Positions 43,084-52,959 of a stretch of DNA of 64,000 nt are shown in pieces (the first letter of the stretch is position 1; each line of letters begins with the position of its first letter). The stretch is from Paenibacillus_AA sp045062745 (GTDB lineage Bacteria > Bacillota > Bacilli > Paenibacillales > NBRC-103111). The DNA is taken from NCBI RefSeq assembly GCF_045062745.1, contig NZ_JBJGED010000034.1:10439-74438 (forward strand), in the 5' to 3' direction. The notes under the pieces were generated by a model. It saw only the letters and a list, made by a program, of their open reading frames with translations, did not search any database and was not told the DNA's origin. The position numbers were made by a program, and so were the translations under genes.

Positions 43084-44241
43084 TCACAACACCGTCCGCT
43101 CCACAAACCATACCAGCCCTACCGCGGCGATCAGCCCGGAGACGGCGTAGGCGGCGGTGCGGTACCGAGCGGTGCGGCTGGCCAGAAGGAGCAGCGGCAG
43201 CAGAACGGCAAGCACTGTGAGCTGACCGAGCTCGACGCCGAGGTTGAACGAGAACAAAGACAACAGATAGCGGTCGCCGAGCGAGCCTTGCAGCACTTGG
43301 GCGAAGCCGAAGCCGTGGATCAAGCCGAAGCCGAGCGCCACGGCCCACCGCCACTGGAGCTGCTTGTTCCATAGGTTTTCGACGGCTACATACACGATGC
43401 TGAGCGCGATCAATGGCTCGACGATGCGGGGCGGTATGCTGACGAGATCCAACGCGGCGACCGCGATCGTCACGCTGTGCCCGATCGTAAAGGCCGTTAT
43501 GATCTTTACATAGTTGCGCACCGGCTGCCTCAGCAGGATGAGTGCGGCGATAAAGAGCAAGTGGTCGTAGCCGGTCCAGATATGCTCGATGCCGAGACGG
43601 ACGTATGCCGTGAAGGTCATCACCCAGGCAGGCACCGTCAGCTTCGTGGTGACCCGATGGCCCGCCGTAGCCGCTGCTCGGTCCTCGGCCGTGCGGTTCC
43701 CGGCCTTGAAGATGATGTCCGTCTTCGCATCGCCGGCATGCAGCGTCGCGAAATTCTGATGCTGCGGATCCAGATCGTCGAAGAAGAAGTTGTACCGGAT
43801 CGTATAGGTATCGACGGGGTCGTTGAATGCATAGTGAAGGTTCATATAGAGATAGGAAGTACCCTGCCGCTTCTGCAGCGAGATGTCCGTTAACTTGGGA
43901 GTTCCCGTCTTGCCGTTGTTTCGTACCTCGAGATAGCGGGTGACCATAGGCAGCAGGTCCTTTTCCGTCCACCCTACCTTTTCGCCGGAAGCTTTCGATT
44001 CGCTCCCGCCTCCCAGCACGAAGACGCCGTCGGAGTGGCTGTCAACCCACTGCGCCACTTCGGCCGGATCAAGATACAGCTTATAATCGATGGCATGATC
44101 CGCCACCTGAATATCCGAATAGCCGACGGTCGACATGTGCGCCAAGGCGCCTTGCGGTAGAACGATAACCAGCAGAGCCGCAATGCCCCATACCGTCAGG
44201 AGCTTGCGGACGGCAGGCGTTTTGTTAAGCCAAGCCAACAT
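43084..44241 (-). CDS. HupE/UreJ-family membrane protein with extracytoplasmic N-domain
   Basis: 385 residues from ATG 44241, seven bases after GGAGGG; the frame is open to 44334 without a ribosome binding site. A signal-like segment (~13-33, ending GALAH) precedes an extracytoplasmic domain of ~165 residues with strands such as SYLYMNLHYAFNDPVDTY. Then come seven membrane segments with the HupE/UreJ motifs GIEHIWTGYDHLLFI, AFTIGHSVTI and ALGFGLIHGFGFA. The conserved histidines suggest metal (Ni/Co) transport. It is 104 bases after the giant phosphoesterase gene in the same direction. Confidence 0.85.
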   Translation of the reverse strand: MLAWLNKTPAVRKLLTVWGIAALLVIVLPQGALAHMSTVGYSDIQVADHAIDYKLYLDPAEVAQWVDSHSDGVFVLGGGSESKASGEKVGWTEKDLLPMVTRYLEVRNNGKTGTPKLTDISLQKRQGTSYLYMNLHYAFNDPVDTYTIRYNFFFDDLDPQHQNFATLHAGDAKTDIIFKAGNRTAEDRAAATAGHRVTTKLTVPAWVMTFTAYVRLGIEHIWTGYDHLLFIAALILLRQPVRNYVKIITAFTIGHSVTIAVAALDLVSIPPRIVEPLIALSIVYVAVENLWNKQLQWRWAVALGFGLIHGFGFAQVLQGSLGDRYLLSLFSFNLGVELGQLTVLAVLLPLLLLASRTARYRTAAYAVSGLIAAVGLVWFVERTVL

Positions 44242-44345
44242 ATCCGTACCCTCCGAATCAAGCAATTTGGAAGGCGGCGGGCGAAAGCGGTCCGCCAAGA
44301 CCGCTTCCCCCCCTGCCTGCCTCGTTACCATCACTTTCTAAGTCG

Positions 44346-47300
44346 TTACTTCCTGGAGTTTCCCGGCTTTTCCATCCGGAATCGCCAGACGTCGGACCCC
44401 CGGCTTCCGCCGAAGCCGTCATTCACGGTCACGTACCAGCTGAACTCCTTATCCCACGGCAGGGACTTCCAGTCTTCGCTGGCCGTCGTTCCGCTCTTCA
44501 CCTTCTGGCGGGCGCCTATGACCTTTTTCGTGTACACATTGACACCGATATAATCGGTTGCGACTTGCTTCTCCACCGGACGCGTCGGGTAGTCGATGTC
44601 GAACTCGTCCTTGCCCGGCTCGTCGTAGAAGTTCTCGTCATTCAGATACGGCGAATACGTATTGACATGAATCTTCTGGTTGTCGAGGTCGAACTGCAGG
44701 AACCGGATATAGCCCGATCCGCCCTGACGTCCCGACTGGTAATCCGCAAGCATCTCCACAATGGTGCGGTCGCCGACGTGCTTGACATTATAGGCCGCTC
44801 CGTGGAAATGGCCGCACAGCACCATGAACACATTGTTGTTCTTCGCTACGATTTCATCCCAAATCTTTTGCCCGTACCCGTCCGCTCCATAAGCTCCGCT
44901 CGGCGAAATGTAGGAGTGGGTCGCCAGGATCGCGTAACGGTTAGGATATTTCTTCAGAATATCGTTCGCCCACTTCACCGTCTCCTCCCGAATGTCCCAG
45001 CCCAGGTACATGACGATGAAGTCTTGTCCGTTCTGGGAGACCAGGTCGTAATGATCCCGGTTATTGTTCAGATCGTCGCCGTAGGTTGGCTGATTCTCGA
45101 ACCGGCTTCGGCCGAAGTACTTATAGTACTCCTTGTAATCCGCCTCGGCGAAATGCACGTCATGGTTGCCCGCCACGACGCCGTACGGCATGCCTGCGTC
45201 ATCCAGCAGCTTCATGCTGTCGCTTGCCGCCTTCCACTCGTCCGGCCGGTCCCAGTCGTCGATCAGGTCGCCCGTATGAATCGAGTAGATAATCTTCTTC
45301 TCTTCCTTCTGGTCCACGATATATTGCATCATGGATTTGTAAATTTCGGGGTACGAATCCGAATAGTACTGCGTATCGCTGACCCAGGCGAATGTGAAGT
45401 CCACATCGTCCGGAGACGGGAACAGGTCTTGAATCAGCACATGAAGCACGCGATCCTTTACCATGTCTCCGGCGTTGACCTTTGCTTTCAGTTCGAAATC
45501 CTTGTCGCCGTTGCCCGAAGCCGCCCATACCCATTTCTTGGTCTTGTAGTTCCACGTATACATGGTCACTTGGCGGCCCGGCAGCGAGTGTCCGTTCCAG
45601 GTGACTTCCACCTCGTCATCCGCCGCGGGATCTTCCTCCAGCGTAAAATCGAACCGATGATACGGGAACTGCCCCGGAGAATCGGTCACGAAATACTTGC
45701 CGTCCTGCTCCTTCACGTTGGCGATGGCATCGGCCGAGAACGGCGTCTCTCCTTCGGGTGCCAGCTCCAGCGGCGGCTCGCGGTCGGTCGAATTCGAGTA
45801 GGCATGGATCGCGGAAGCGGAGGCTCCGGCGAAATCGTATTTATACGCCTGATAGAACGTCACGTCCATCGCATCGCCGTTCGGATCGGTCAACTGGACG
45901 CTCAGGTCCGCTTTATGCCCGTCGCGAACCGTCATGTCCTTGGAAGGCTGCGGGTTCGAAGGCTGGTCGGGACGATCATTGGTCGTGTCGAAGGAAACCG
46001 ATCGTGTCGTCGTATTTCCTGCGCGGTCCTTCACCGTTACAGCGAACGTATGGGTGCCCTTCTCCAGATCTTTCTTGGCGGGAAGCTCAACGGCTTGTCC
46101 GTCCAACTCTGCGGTGATCTCTTGCACGCCGGACGTGCTGTCGGCTGCGTCGGCCTCCAGGGTTACCGGCCCTTTGTACGATTTGCCATCCTCTACACCC
46201 AGACGATGGATGACCGGAGCCGTATTGTCGACGACGGCTTTCGTTTCGACCCGATGACCGGCCGTGTCCGTCAAGCCGAAGAGGTGCTCTCCGTCCTGCA
46301 GCTCCTGCGTATTTACGGTGGCGGATACCGCCGTGAAGGAATCAGCCGGCATTTGGATCGTGTAATGAACCTGCGGCAGCGCATCTTTCAATTGAATGCG
46401 TGCGGCGGGATCGGCGATCGGTTTGACGACGCCTTGATCCGATACGCTCTTGGCGGACGTGATCGCGACATTCTCGCCGTTCCAGTTCAGAATCTGCACG
46501 TTCGCGAGCCAGAAGTCGTCGTTATTGCCCTCCAGCCCCTTCGGGTCGATTTTGTTCCCCGATGTGATGGAGATCGTATTGTCGCCGGGCTTCAGCATTC
46601 CCTTGGGCAGTGCGAGCGTCACCTTTGTGTAATTGTTTGCCGCCGGCAGGAAGGTCACCAGCTGATCGTTGATGAACAGGCCGTTCTTGTAGCCCGGACC
46701 TTCGATGTCATGCGCGTCGAACTGAAGGTAAGCATCATGCGGCAGCGAAGACTGCGCGTCGAGCGGCTGCCCGTCGATCGACAGCGTCATGGCGCTGCCG
46801 GCGGTCTTGCTGATGCCCTCGAGCACCTGGCTTCCGCGGATGTAGGCATTCGCTTCGACATTCAGCGCCAAAGGCTCGGTCTGACGCTCGAAGGTCAGCC
46901 GCTTCGCAACACCGCCGTTATCCAGTGTCGATACGGACTGGAAGCCGTCCGAGGCGGTCAGATAGTAGTCCATATAATCCGCGTAAATCAAATCGTAACG
47001 GGGAACGACTGCCGCATACGTATCCGTTCCGGTACGCAGCAGGTTCACCCTCTTGTACGCGGCCGCGCCGTTCCGCTTATAGAACAGGCTGACCCGCTTC
47101 ACCTCGCCGGGAAGCTCGTCGGTCACCTTCACTTCCACCGTCAGCTCTGTAGAATACGACACGGCATCCGGCTCTTCGGCGTCGGGGTCGTCCGATTCCG
47201 ACGTGGCATCGCGGAAAGCCGTATCCACGATAACAGGCTTCACGGTATCTTCCGTCACTTCGATCGGAGCTGCGGGTACCTGGGCGTACTGGAGGGCGCC

Positions 47301-48839
47301 CGGCGTCGGCTTCTGGCCGTAAGCCCGCTCTACCATCTTGTTGCTTCCGTCCCGCGGAAATTCATACACGATGCTCTTGTCGTCCATCGCCTCGTCCTGG
47401 GTTATGCTGAACCAGGCTTGCGTAATAACCCCGGCCGCGGCGTGATGAACCGGATTGGTCGCATCGGCGGCAAGCAGGACGCGTCCTTCATCGGCGTCCG
47501 GCAAGCCGACGCCCGCCCAGAAGAGCGGCAGCACCTGAGACGCATTCAGATTCGAGCCGTATACCGCGTTGAAATCCGCGATCGTCTTCGTCCGGGCGGT
47601 GAAGGATTGCAGCCAGACTACCACCGTTTGCCTGGAAGGCACGATGAAATCGTCCGCAATATCGATGGGGCTTACGCCGCCGTTGCGGTTCTCGTACACC
47701 AGCTTGTAGTCTTGGAGGTTGATGTTCCGGTCGGTGTTGTTATAGAGCTCGACGTATTCGTAATCTTCAGCGCCGGCGTTCTGCGCCACAAGCTCCGTGA
47801 TCAGAAATTCCGAAGCGGATCCCCCTCCCGCTTGTCCGATCTGGATCGTATGGAAATCGTTCGGATCCGCCGGAACGCGGGTGACGTTCACACCGTCCGA
47901 AGCCTCCAGATAATAGGCCATATAATGGGCCCCGGTCATGGCCGATTTCGGAATCGGAGCGGCGTACTCCGCATACCCGTCGCCGCCCCCCGTGCCGTAC
48001 GTCATGTCGGTTACGGTAAAGTCGGCGCTGCCGTTCGCCCGATAGTAGAGCTTGACGCCGGACACTTGCTTGTTGTCGTAGACGCGCGCCGTAACGGTCG
48101 TGTCAGCCGGCGCTTCCAGTGCCGGGATGGGCGTATGGATGAGCTGCGGAGGCGTCAGATCTACCTCTGTATTGGGCTGCCCCGGCACTTGGGCCGCCGT
48201 TACCGATCCCGGCGTAGCCGGTTCCACACCCGCGGAGCCCATGACCATCGCTTTGCCGCCATCTCTAGGGTAGCTATAGAAAATGCCCTTATTGGCCACT
48301 GTCTGCGCATCGTTTTGGTAAGAAGCGGTCACGATTTCATTGCCGCTCTTATCTTTTATGACTATCGCCCTCTCGGCGCTGTTGCTCATCCCGCCGCCGC
48401 CGTCGACGCGGAACAAGTTGACATGCTCAGTCAGGCTGGTGCCGTAATTCGAATTGAAGTTGTCAGCCGGTACATTTCCGTTGACGTCGTTCATCACCCA
48501 GAACACGACGGCCGACCGGGACGGAATCGGAATATCCGAGGCAAGCGCCGGCCAAACGGTCTCGGTGCCGGCGGGATAACGGTAGACCAGATCGAAATCT
48601 TTAAAATTCATAGAGGTATCCGTGTTGTTGTAAACTTCAATGAATTCATAGCCGTCTGCACCGCTGATATTGGATGAGTCCGGAACTACTTCCGTAATCA
48701 GAAGGTTCGGAACGGAAGTGCCGGGCGCAGTTGACTCCGCGACACCGATCGAAGGTGCAAGCAAGCCGACGGCCAGTGCGATCGAAGTGATTTGGGCGAT
48801 TATACGTTTTGGAAGTCTGGTAATCACGATTTCACTCAC
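44346..48839 (-). CDS. Giant secreted lamin-tail/calcineurin-like phosphoesterase
   Basis: About 1497 residues if started at GTG 48839. The frame is open to GTG 48902, but that codon lies inside AAGGAGGTG itself; GTG 48827 and ATG 48878 are other options. The signal peptide (RLPKRIIAQITSIALAVG to GVA) demands a start near 48839. Two lamin-tail domains (LLITEVVPDSSN, YEFIEVYNNTD; LITELVAQNAGAEDYEYVELYNN), Ig-like and sugar-binding-like sandwiches follow. The metallophosphoesterase (from ~1140) has SDTQ, IHTGDLIDD, VAGNHDVH, THSYI and CGHFHG, i.e. all five metal motifs. It may release phosphate from extracellular polymers. A very long open antisense frame is a shadow. Confidence 0.85.
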   Translation of the reverse strand: MSEIVITRLPKRIIAQITSIALAVGLLAPSIGVAESTAPGTSVPNLLITEVVPDSSNISGADGYEFIEVYNNTDTSMNFKDFDLVYRYPAGTETVWPALASDIPIPSRSAVVFWVMNDVNGNVPADNFNSNYGTSLTEHVNLFRVDGGGGMSNSAERAIVIKDKSGNEIVTASYQNDAQTVANKGIFYSYPRDGGKAMVMGSAGVEPATPGSVTAAQVPGQPNTEVDLTPPQLIHTPIPALEAPADTTVTARVYDNKQVSGVKLYYRANGSADFTVTDMTYGTGGGDGYAEYAAPIPKSAMTGAHYMAYYLEASDGVNVTRVPADPNDFHTIQIGQAGGGSASEFLITELVAQNAGAEDYEYVELYNNTDRNINLQDYKLVYENRNGGVSPIDIADDFIVPSRQTVVVWLQSFTARTKTIADFNAVYGSNLNASQVLPLFWAGVGLPDADEGRVLLAADATNPVHHAAAGVITQAWFSITQDEAMDDKSIVYEFPRDGSNKMVERAYGQKPTPGALQYAQVPAAPIEVTEDTVKPVIVDTAFRDATSESDDPDAEEPDAVSYSTELTVEVKVTDELPGEVKRVSLFYKRNGAAAYKRVNLLRTGTDTYAAVVPRYDLIYADYMDYYLTASDGFQSVSTLDNGGVAKRLTFERQTEPLALNVEANAYIRGSQVLEGISKTAGSAMTLSIDGQPLDAQSSLPHDAYLQFDAHDIEGPGYKNGLFINDQLVTFLPAANNYTKVTLALPKGMLKPGDNTISITSGNKIDPKGLEGNNDDFWLANVQILNWNGENVAITSAKSVSDQGVVKPIADPAARIQLKDALPQVHYTIQMPADSFTAVSATVNTQELQDGEHLFGLTDTAGHRVETKAVVDNTAPVIHRLGVEDGKSYKGPVTLEADAADSTSGVQEITAELDGQAVELPAKKDLEKGTHTFAVTVKDRAGNTTTRSVSFDTTNDRPDQPSNPQPSKDMTVRDGHKADLSVQLTDPNGDAMDVTFYQAYKYDFAGASASAIHAYSNSTDREPPLELAPEGETPFSADAIANVKEQDGKYFVTDSPGQFPYHRFDFTLEEDPAADDEVEVTWNGHSLPGRQVTMYTWNYKTKKWVWAASGNGDKDFELKAKVNAGDMVKDRVLHVLIQDLFPSPDDVDFTFAWVSDTQYYSDSYPEIYKSMMQYIVDQKEEKKIIYSIHTGDLIDDWDRPDEWKAASDSMKLLDDAGMPYGVVAGNHDVHFAEADYKEYYKYFGRSRFENQPTYGDDLNNNRDHYDLVSQNGQDFIVMYLGWDIREETVKWANDILKKYPNRYAILATHSYISPSGAYGADGYGQKIWDEIVAKNNNVFMVLCGHFHGAAYNVKHVGDRTIVEMLADYQSGRQGGSGYIRFLQFDLDNQKIHVNTYSPYLNDENFYDEPGKDEFDIDYPTRPVEKQVATDYIGVNVYTKKVIGARQKVKSGTTASEDWKSLPWDKEFSWYVTVNDGFGGSRGSDVWRFRMEKPGNSRK

Positions 48840-48902
48840 TTTCCTAATCGTTATGTAGGGATCTGGATTAACCTTCATTTGGTTCGTACCGGTATGGCGC
48901 AC

Positions 48903-49289
48903 CTCCTTAGCGGTATATCCCCACCGATGGATTCTACCGGGATGCTGCCGGAAGGGCTATTCACACCTTCTACGATCCTTGCCGATCATTCTGAATGGAC
49001 TGTTAAGAATGTGTGAAGGAGAGCACCTTGAAACGTGCAAAGCTTCTTGAAATCCGCCCAACCTCGGTCCTTATGCCCCCGTCTGAAGACCGAGGTTCAA
49101 CACAAGATCACACCGGATATGAAGAAATTTGTAGATTTGTCGAGGGTAATTGCTACTTCATTACTAGACGGTTTGTAAATAGGGGGGCCAGCGGTCAACA
49201 ATCTCTTAAACGTCGGATTTCGAAGAAACCCTGGCAACATACGTTATAATAGGGGCACAATCGGTTCGTCCAGGAAGGAGCCGCATGCC
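48903..49289. other. Intergenic region upstream of the AraC-type gene
   Basis: 387 bases without a gene. AACCTCGGTC (49060-49069) and GACCGAGGTT (49088-49097) form a 10-bp stem with no T run, so it is not a normal terminator. TATAAT at 49243-49248 is a probable -10 box for the AraC-type gene but lacks a clear -35 box, as expected of an activated promoter. Confidence 0.5.
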
Positions 49290-51428
49290 ATGAATGGGTT
49301 CAAACGCCGAATCGCCGCCAGTTTTGCTCTGATGATCGTTCTCTTCGCCATCGTCGATGTGCTGATTGTCTACCTCGTAAAAAGCCACGTCCAGGCTGAT
49401 GCTCTCCAGATGAGCCAATTGACCGTGGAGATGATGGCCGAGCGCTATCAATCGCATTTTCAGCGGGTAGAAGACGTGCTGTCTCGGGAGTTTACCGACC
49501 GCCAGGTTGTGAGGCTCCGCAAACAGCTCCTTGCGCATACGGACCCGGCCATGCTGAACACCCGTGCCGTTGCCGAAGAGTTTCTACGGATCGTCGGCGA
49601 ATCGGATCTCTATATCGACAATCTCATCCTGACGTTTCGATCCGCATCCCTTGCGGTCGACAAGAATGGAGCCGCCCAGGCAGCCGACTTGCTTGCCGAT
49701 TATTCTGGCGAGGTCTACTCCCTTGCCTATTGGAACACTCAATATGAACGGAAAGCGGAATATGAATCGCACCCGGCTGTTCATCTGAGCAACTCGCGGC
49801 ATCAGACAGGTACGATGACCGTAATCCCGTATTCCTTCAAGCCGGCTTTCGCGGATTATATGCTGATTGCGATGATCGACGCCGACAGGCTGCGAGCTGC
49901 GATGCTTGACGAGCAAACTGACGTAAATGCGACCATCATGGGTCCGGACCGGTTCTTCAGGTACACGACGGCCATGGATACGCGTGAACTTCCTGCGATT
50001 CTCCTCGCGGGTGGCTCGCCGGTTGACGTATCCGATGATCGGTTTCCCGACCGAAGCGAATCCAGCTTGGAAGCTGTTAATCGTGGCGCCGTAGGGGATG
50101 GGAGCTCTCTTTCGCTCGACCAAACGATTGCCTTTATTGTTGCGGCAGAGATGAGTTTAGCGGTACTTGCCGCGTATTTGCTGGGCCGGCACATTTACAC
50201 GCCTGTTCGACAGATGCAGTTGTCGGTCTCTCGACCCTTTGAAGATCTTGTGAATGTGAATGAGAGGAATGAGCGGCTCAAGCCAGAGCAAGAAGAAGTG
50301 ATCCCTATACGAAGGAACGCCCTTAATTGGTGGGATGGAGGTTTTGCTGATTTCGTAGAGTCGGAGGAACATTACACGATCGTACTTTACGAGCTTCGCT
50401 TTCGGTTAGCGGCTGATGCAGGGATGAGGGAGGATATTTCGCGTGCGATCGTTGGGGAGATTGAACGGCTTACGGGCGAATACGTTCCTTCTTCATTGAC
50501 TTATCAGGTGGAGCAGCGACGCTTTCTCTCCATCGTCCCCGGCCTCGCGTGCGGCGAAATTCCGGCGTTGCTGGAAGGACTGAAGCAAATCTTCGACCGG
50601 GATACGAGGCATGTACTTGTGACTGTCGCCATCAGCCCCCTGTTCGGTTCCGATATTCGGTTGAACGAAGCCTACCAGCAGCTGCAGCGCATACTCATGC
50701 AGGCTCGTCCGCTTGAGGAGACACAGATCCTGCTTGGTGCGGGTAAATCCGATGACGACGTAGTCTGGACGCTCCAACGTGAACAGAAATTTGTGGCGGC
50801 GATGATGGTGGGAGACGAGGAGGAACTTGTCAATTTGGCGCACGTGACACTCGAGGAACTTGACCTTCGTGAAAACTCCCTTGAGGCGTTCCGTCGTTTG
50901 GCGGGAGCTATCATCGACAAGACACGGCAGCTGCTTTTCCACTGCAACTTACCTGCCGATCGGGTCCGACAATGGGATCTATCCGCTGAGCGGTTGGATT
51001 TGTGTTGCACGGTTACGGAGTATAACGAAGAGCTCGGTGCCTATCTGAAGGGAGCGGCCTCGCTAATCAAGGAAAAGAAGGACGCCGAAGAACCTGTCGT
51101 CGAGCAGATCATGAAAGCGATTCAGGAACGCTATATGGAGGATCTGTCGCTGGATGTCCTGGCGGTGGAGTTCCAGCTCAGCCCCTCATACCTCTCGACC
51201 TATATCAAGGAGAAGACCGGACTCAATTTCATCGAGCATCTGCATGACACCAGGTTGAGAAATGCCCAACTCCTGTTGCTGGATACCGATCTGCATATCC
51301 AAACCATCGGCAGCCAGGTCGGCTACCGCAACATCTCCTCCTTCAACCGCATGTTCAAAAGCCGCACCGGCCTTTCGCCCAGCGAATACCGGCGAGCGAG
51401 CATGATGAATAGAAAGAGGTTGGGATAG
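49290..51428 (+). CDS. Membrane-anchored AraC-family regulator with extracytoplasmic sensor
   Basis: 712 residues: TM1 ~11-31, an extracytoplasmic Cache-like sensor (~35-278), TM2 ~281-301, a cytoplasmic linker of ~300 residues with a nucleotide-cyclase-like beta pattern, and a C-terminal AraC double HTH (~613-708: LSLDVLAVEFQLSPSYLSTYI; IQTIGSQVGYRNISSFNRMF; KSRTGLSPSEYR). AAGGAGC precedes the ATG. This architecture is common in Paenibacillus and usually controls adjacent polysaccharide-use genes. It diverges from the giant phosphoesterase gene, a likely target. Confidence 0.9.
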   Translation: MNGFKRRIAASFALMIVLFAIVDVLIVYLVKSHVQADALQMSQLTVEMMAERYQSHFQRVEDVLSREFTDRQVVRLRKQLLAHTDPAMLNTRAVAEEFLRIVGESDLYIDNLILTFRSASLAVDKNGAAQAADLLADYSGEVYSLAYWNTQYERKAEYESHPAVHLSNSRHQTGTMTVIPYSFKPAFADYMLIAMIDADRLRAAMLDEQTDVNATIMGPDRFFRYTTAMDTRELPAILLAGGSPVDVSDDRFPDRSESSLEAVNRGAVGDGSSLSLDQTIAFIVAAEMSLAVLAAYLLGRHIYTPVRQMQLSVSRPFEDLVNVNERNERLKPEQEEVIPIRRNALNWWDGGFADFVESEEHYTIVLYELRFRLAADAGMREDISRAIVGEIERLTGEYVPSSLTYQVEQRRFLSIVPGLACGEIPALLEGLKQIFDRDTRHVLVTVAISPLFGSDIRLNEAYQQLQRILMQARPLEETQILLGAGKSDDDVVWTLQREQKFVAAMMVGDEEELVNLAHVTLEELDLRENSLEAFRRLAGAIIDKTRQLLFHCNLPADRVRQWDLSAERLDLCCTVTEYNEELGAYLKGAASLIKEKKDAEEPVVEQIMKAIQERYMEDLSLDVLAVEFQLSPSYLSTYIKEKTGLNFIEHLHDTRLRNAQLLLLDTDLHIQTIGSQVGYRNISSFNRMFKSRTGLSPSEYRRASMMNRKRLG

Positions 51429-51578
51429 ACGACGCAACCCTGCCTCTAATGATCCTAAATGCTTCTGTCGCAAACGTCGCACTATCCTGGAAGCCGAATA
51501 TAGGCCACTATTGTCAACCGCTATTCCCTTATATCGAGTAGCGCTGGCCGGTTGCCGTAATAGCTACCCGGGATGTAA

Positions 51579-52115
51579 CTACTTAGAAAACTCCATTAGC
51601 CATGAATCTCGTTGTTCACCTTCCGTCCATTCGTAGTTAGGTAATAACTTTACTTTTCTAAACCCGCATTTTTCATAACACGCAATGGCTCTTGCGTTCC
51701 AAGTTTGTGGGTCCATAACGATTTTACTTGCACCTAGTGCAGTTATTAAATACTCCGCCATTGAACTAACTAATAATTTACCTATCCCGTTATTCCAATA
51801 ATTTGGTTCTCCAATAAATTGGTCTGTACCATATATTTTTTCTTCAACCTCTGTATAACCAAATCGTTCTTTTCCTTCTTCATCCAGCTCGTAGAACTGA
51901 ATATAGCCAATTTCGTTAGAATCGTATTCAACAATGCATCTTATTTCATCATCTTCCTCTTTAAAAAAAATCTCCCTAACCATCTCTAAACTATGAGGAC
52001 GGTCCCTTCCTCCGTAATATTGCAGCACTGTTGGATCGGAAAGCCACTTTACCAGGTAACCCGCATCTTTACTGGATAATTTACGGACTCGAAGATTTCC
52101 AGATTGAAATAACAC
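51579..52115 (-). CDS. GNAT acetyltransferase, AAC(6')-like
   Basis: 178 residues from GTG 52115, six bases after AGGGGG; the ATG at 52142 has no ribosome binding site. LRVRKLSSKDAGYLVKWLSD, then YGTDQFIGEPNYWNNGIGK (acetyl-CoA loop) and VMDPQTWNARAIACYEKCGF match the aminoglycoside 6'-N-acetyltransferase group that includes AAC(6')-Ib-like and chromosomal relatives. It could modify an aminoglycoside or another amine; the resistance role is not proven. AT-rich relative to the region before 51.5 kb. Confidence 0.82.
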   Translation of the reverse strand: MLFQSGNLRVRKLSSKDAGYLVKWLSDPTVLQYYGGRDRPHSLEMVREIFFKEEDDEIRCIVEYDSNEIGYIQFYELDEEGKERFGYTEVEEKIYGTDQFIGEPNYWNNGIGKLLVSSMAEYLITALGASKIVMDPQTWNARAIACYEKCGFRKVKLLPNYEWTEGEQRDSWLMEFSK

Positions 52116-52176
52116 TTTGAACCCCCTAAAATGCAGTATCAACTTGGTTTAGTGTAAAACTATCGTTCCCGTTTAG

Positions 52177-52776
52177 TTAATCTCTTTTCCAGTCATATTC
52201 CATAATATTTGCAGCTTCTATAGCTCTATCTTCTCCCAGTAATTTTTCTACAACATACAAAGCAGCATCCATGCCAGCGGATACTCCAGCGGATAATACA
52301 ATCTTCCCATTATCAACATAACGAGCTTCTTCAATTATCTCAGTAGAAGTTGGTACAACATTCCTTAATTCATGAATAGCCGAGCGATTTGTTGTAACTT
52401 TTAGACCATCTAATAACTTGGCTTTTGCTAAAATTAAGGCTCCTGTACAGACAGACAGGATGATTTCTATATCATCTGATACTTCTCGGATCCAGTTCGT
52501 AATCGTTTCATTGTTCATTTCTTTTCTTGAACCCCACCCTCCAGGAATCACCAATAGATCAGGTTTAGGGCAGTTAGCGATAGTATAAGCCGGATTAATG
52601 CTTAGACCTCCTAATGCAATTATCGGACTGTCATGTTCCGCCACAGTGTAAACTTGGAAGTCTTGCCCTCTATTACTTCCTGCAAGAAAAACTTCAAATG
52701 GTCCTGCAAAATCCAAAGGTTCAACCTGTTCAAAAATGAATACTGCTACATTTCTTCCTTGCCGTGCCTGTTCCAT
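52177..52776 (-). CDS. DJ-1/PfpI-family protein
   Basis: 199 residues from ATG 52776, eight bases after GGGAG; longer in-frame starts exist but add ~50 residues foreign to the family. VAVFIFEQVEPLDFAGPFEVF and DLLVIPGGWGSRKEM lead to the nucleophile elbow ILSVCTGALILAKAKLLDGLK with its conserved Cys, as in ThiJ/DJ-1 and isonitrile hydratase-like proteins. A downstream TTNRSAIHEL resembles the His part. Possible roles are glyoxal detoxification or isonitrile hydration. Confidence 0.85.
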   Translation of the reverse strand: MEQARQGRNVAVFIFEQVEPLDFAGPFEVFLAGSNRGQDFQVYTVAEHDSPIIALGGLSINPAYTIANCPKPDLLVIPGGWGSRKEMNNETITNWIREVSDDIEIILSVCTGALILAKAKLLDGLKVTTNRSAIHELRNVVPTSTEIIEEARYVDNGKIVLSAGVSAGMDAALYVVEKLLGEDRAIEAANIMEYDWKRD

Positions 52777-52959
52777 TTCATCATCTCCCATAAAAGAAAT
52801 AAAAGCATTCAGTCTAAGACCGAATACTTCGCCCAGGCGTACGGCAGATGATAGATGTGCTCCCTCGTGGTTCTCCACGTTTACGCCAGTCGCACATACC
52901 AAATTATAATCAGCGAATTTAAACTTAAGCAAGCTTTTGTTGCATTATCCTGCAATCTT

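Noticed and set aside
44565..48677. Open frame of ~1370 codons on the plus strand, antisense to the giant phosphoesterase gene
   Set aside because: It has no family motifs, has Arg/Val/Ile-biased composition typical of the antisense of GC-rich coding DNA, and the opposite strand encodes a convincing multi-domain protein.
48900..48902. GTG 48902 as start of the giant phosphoesterase
   Set aside because: The codon is part of the AAGGAGGTG sequence itself, leaving no room for ribosome spacing, and it would put 50 residues before the signal peptide.
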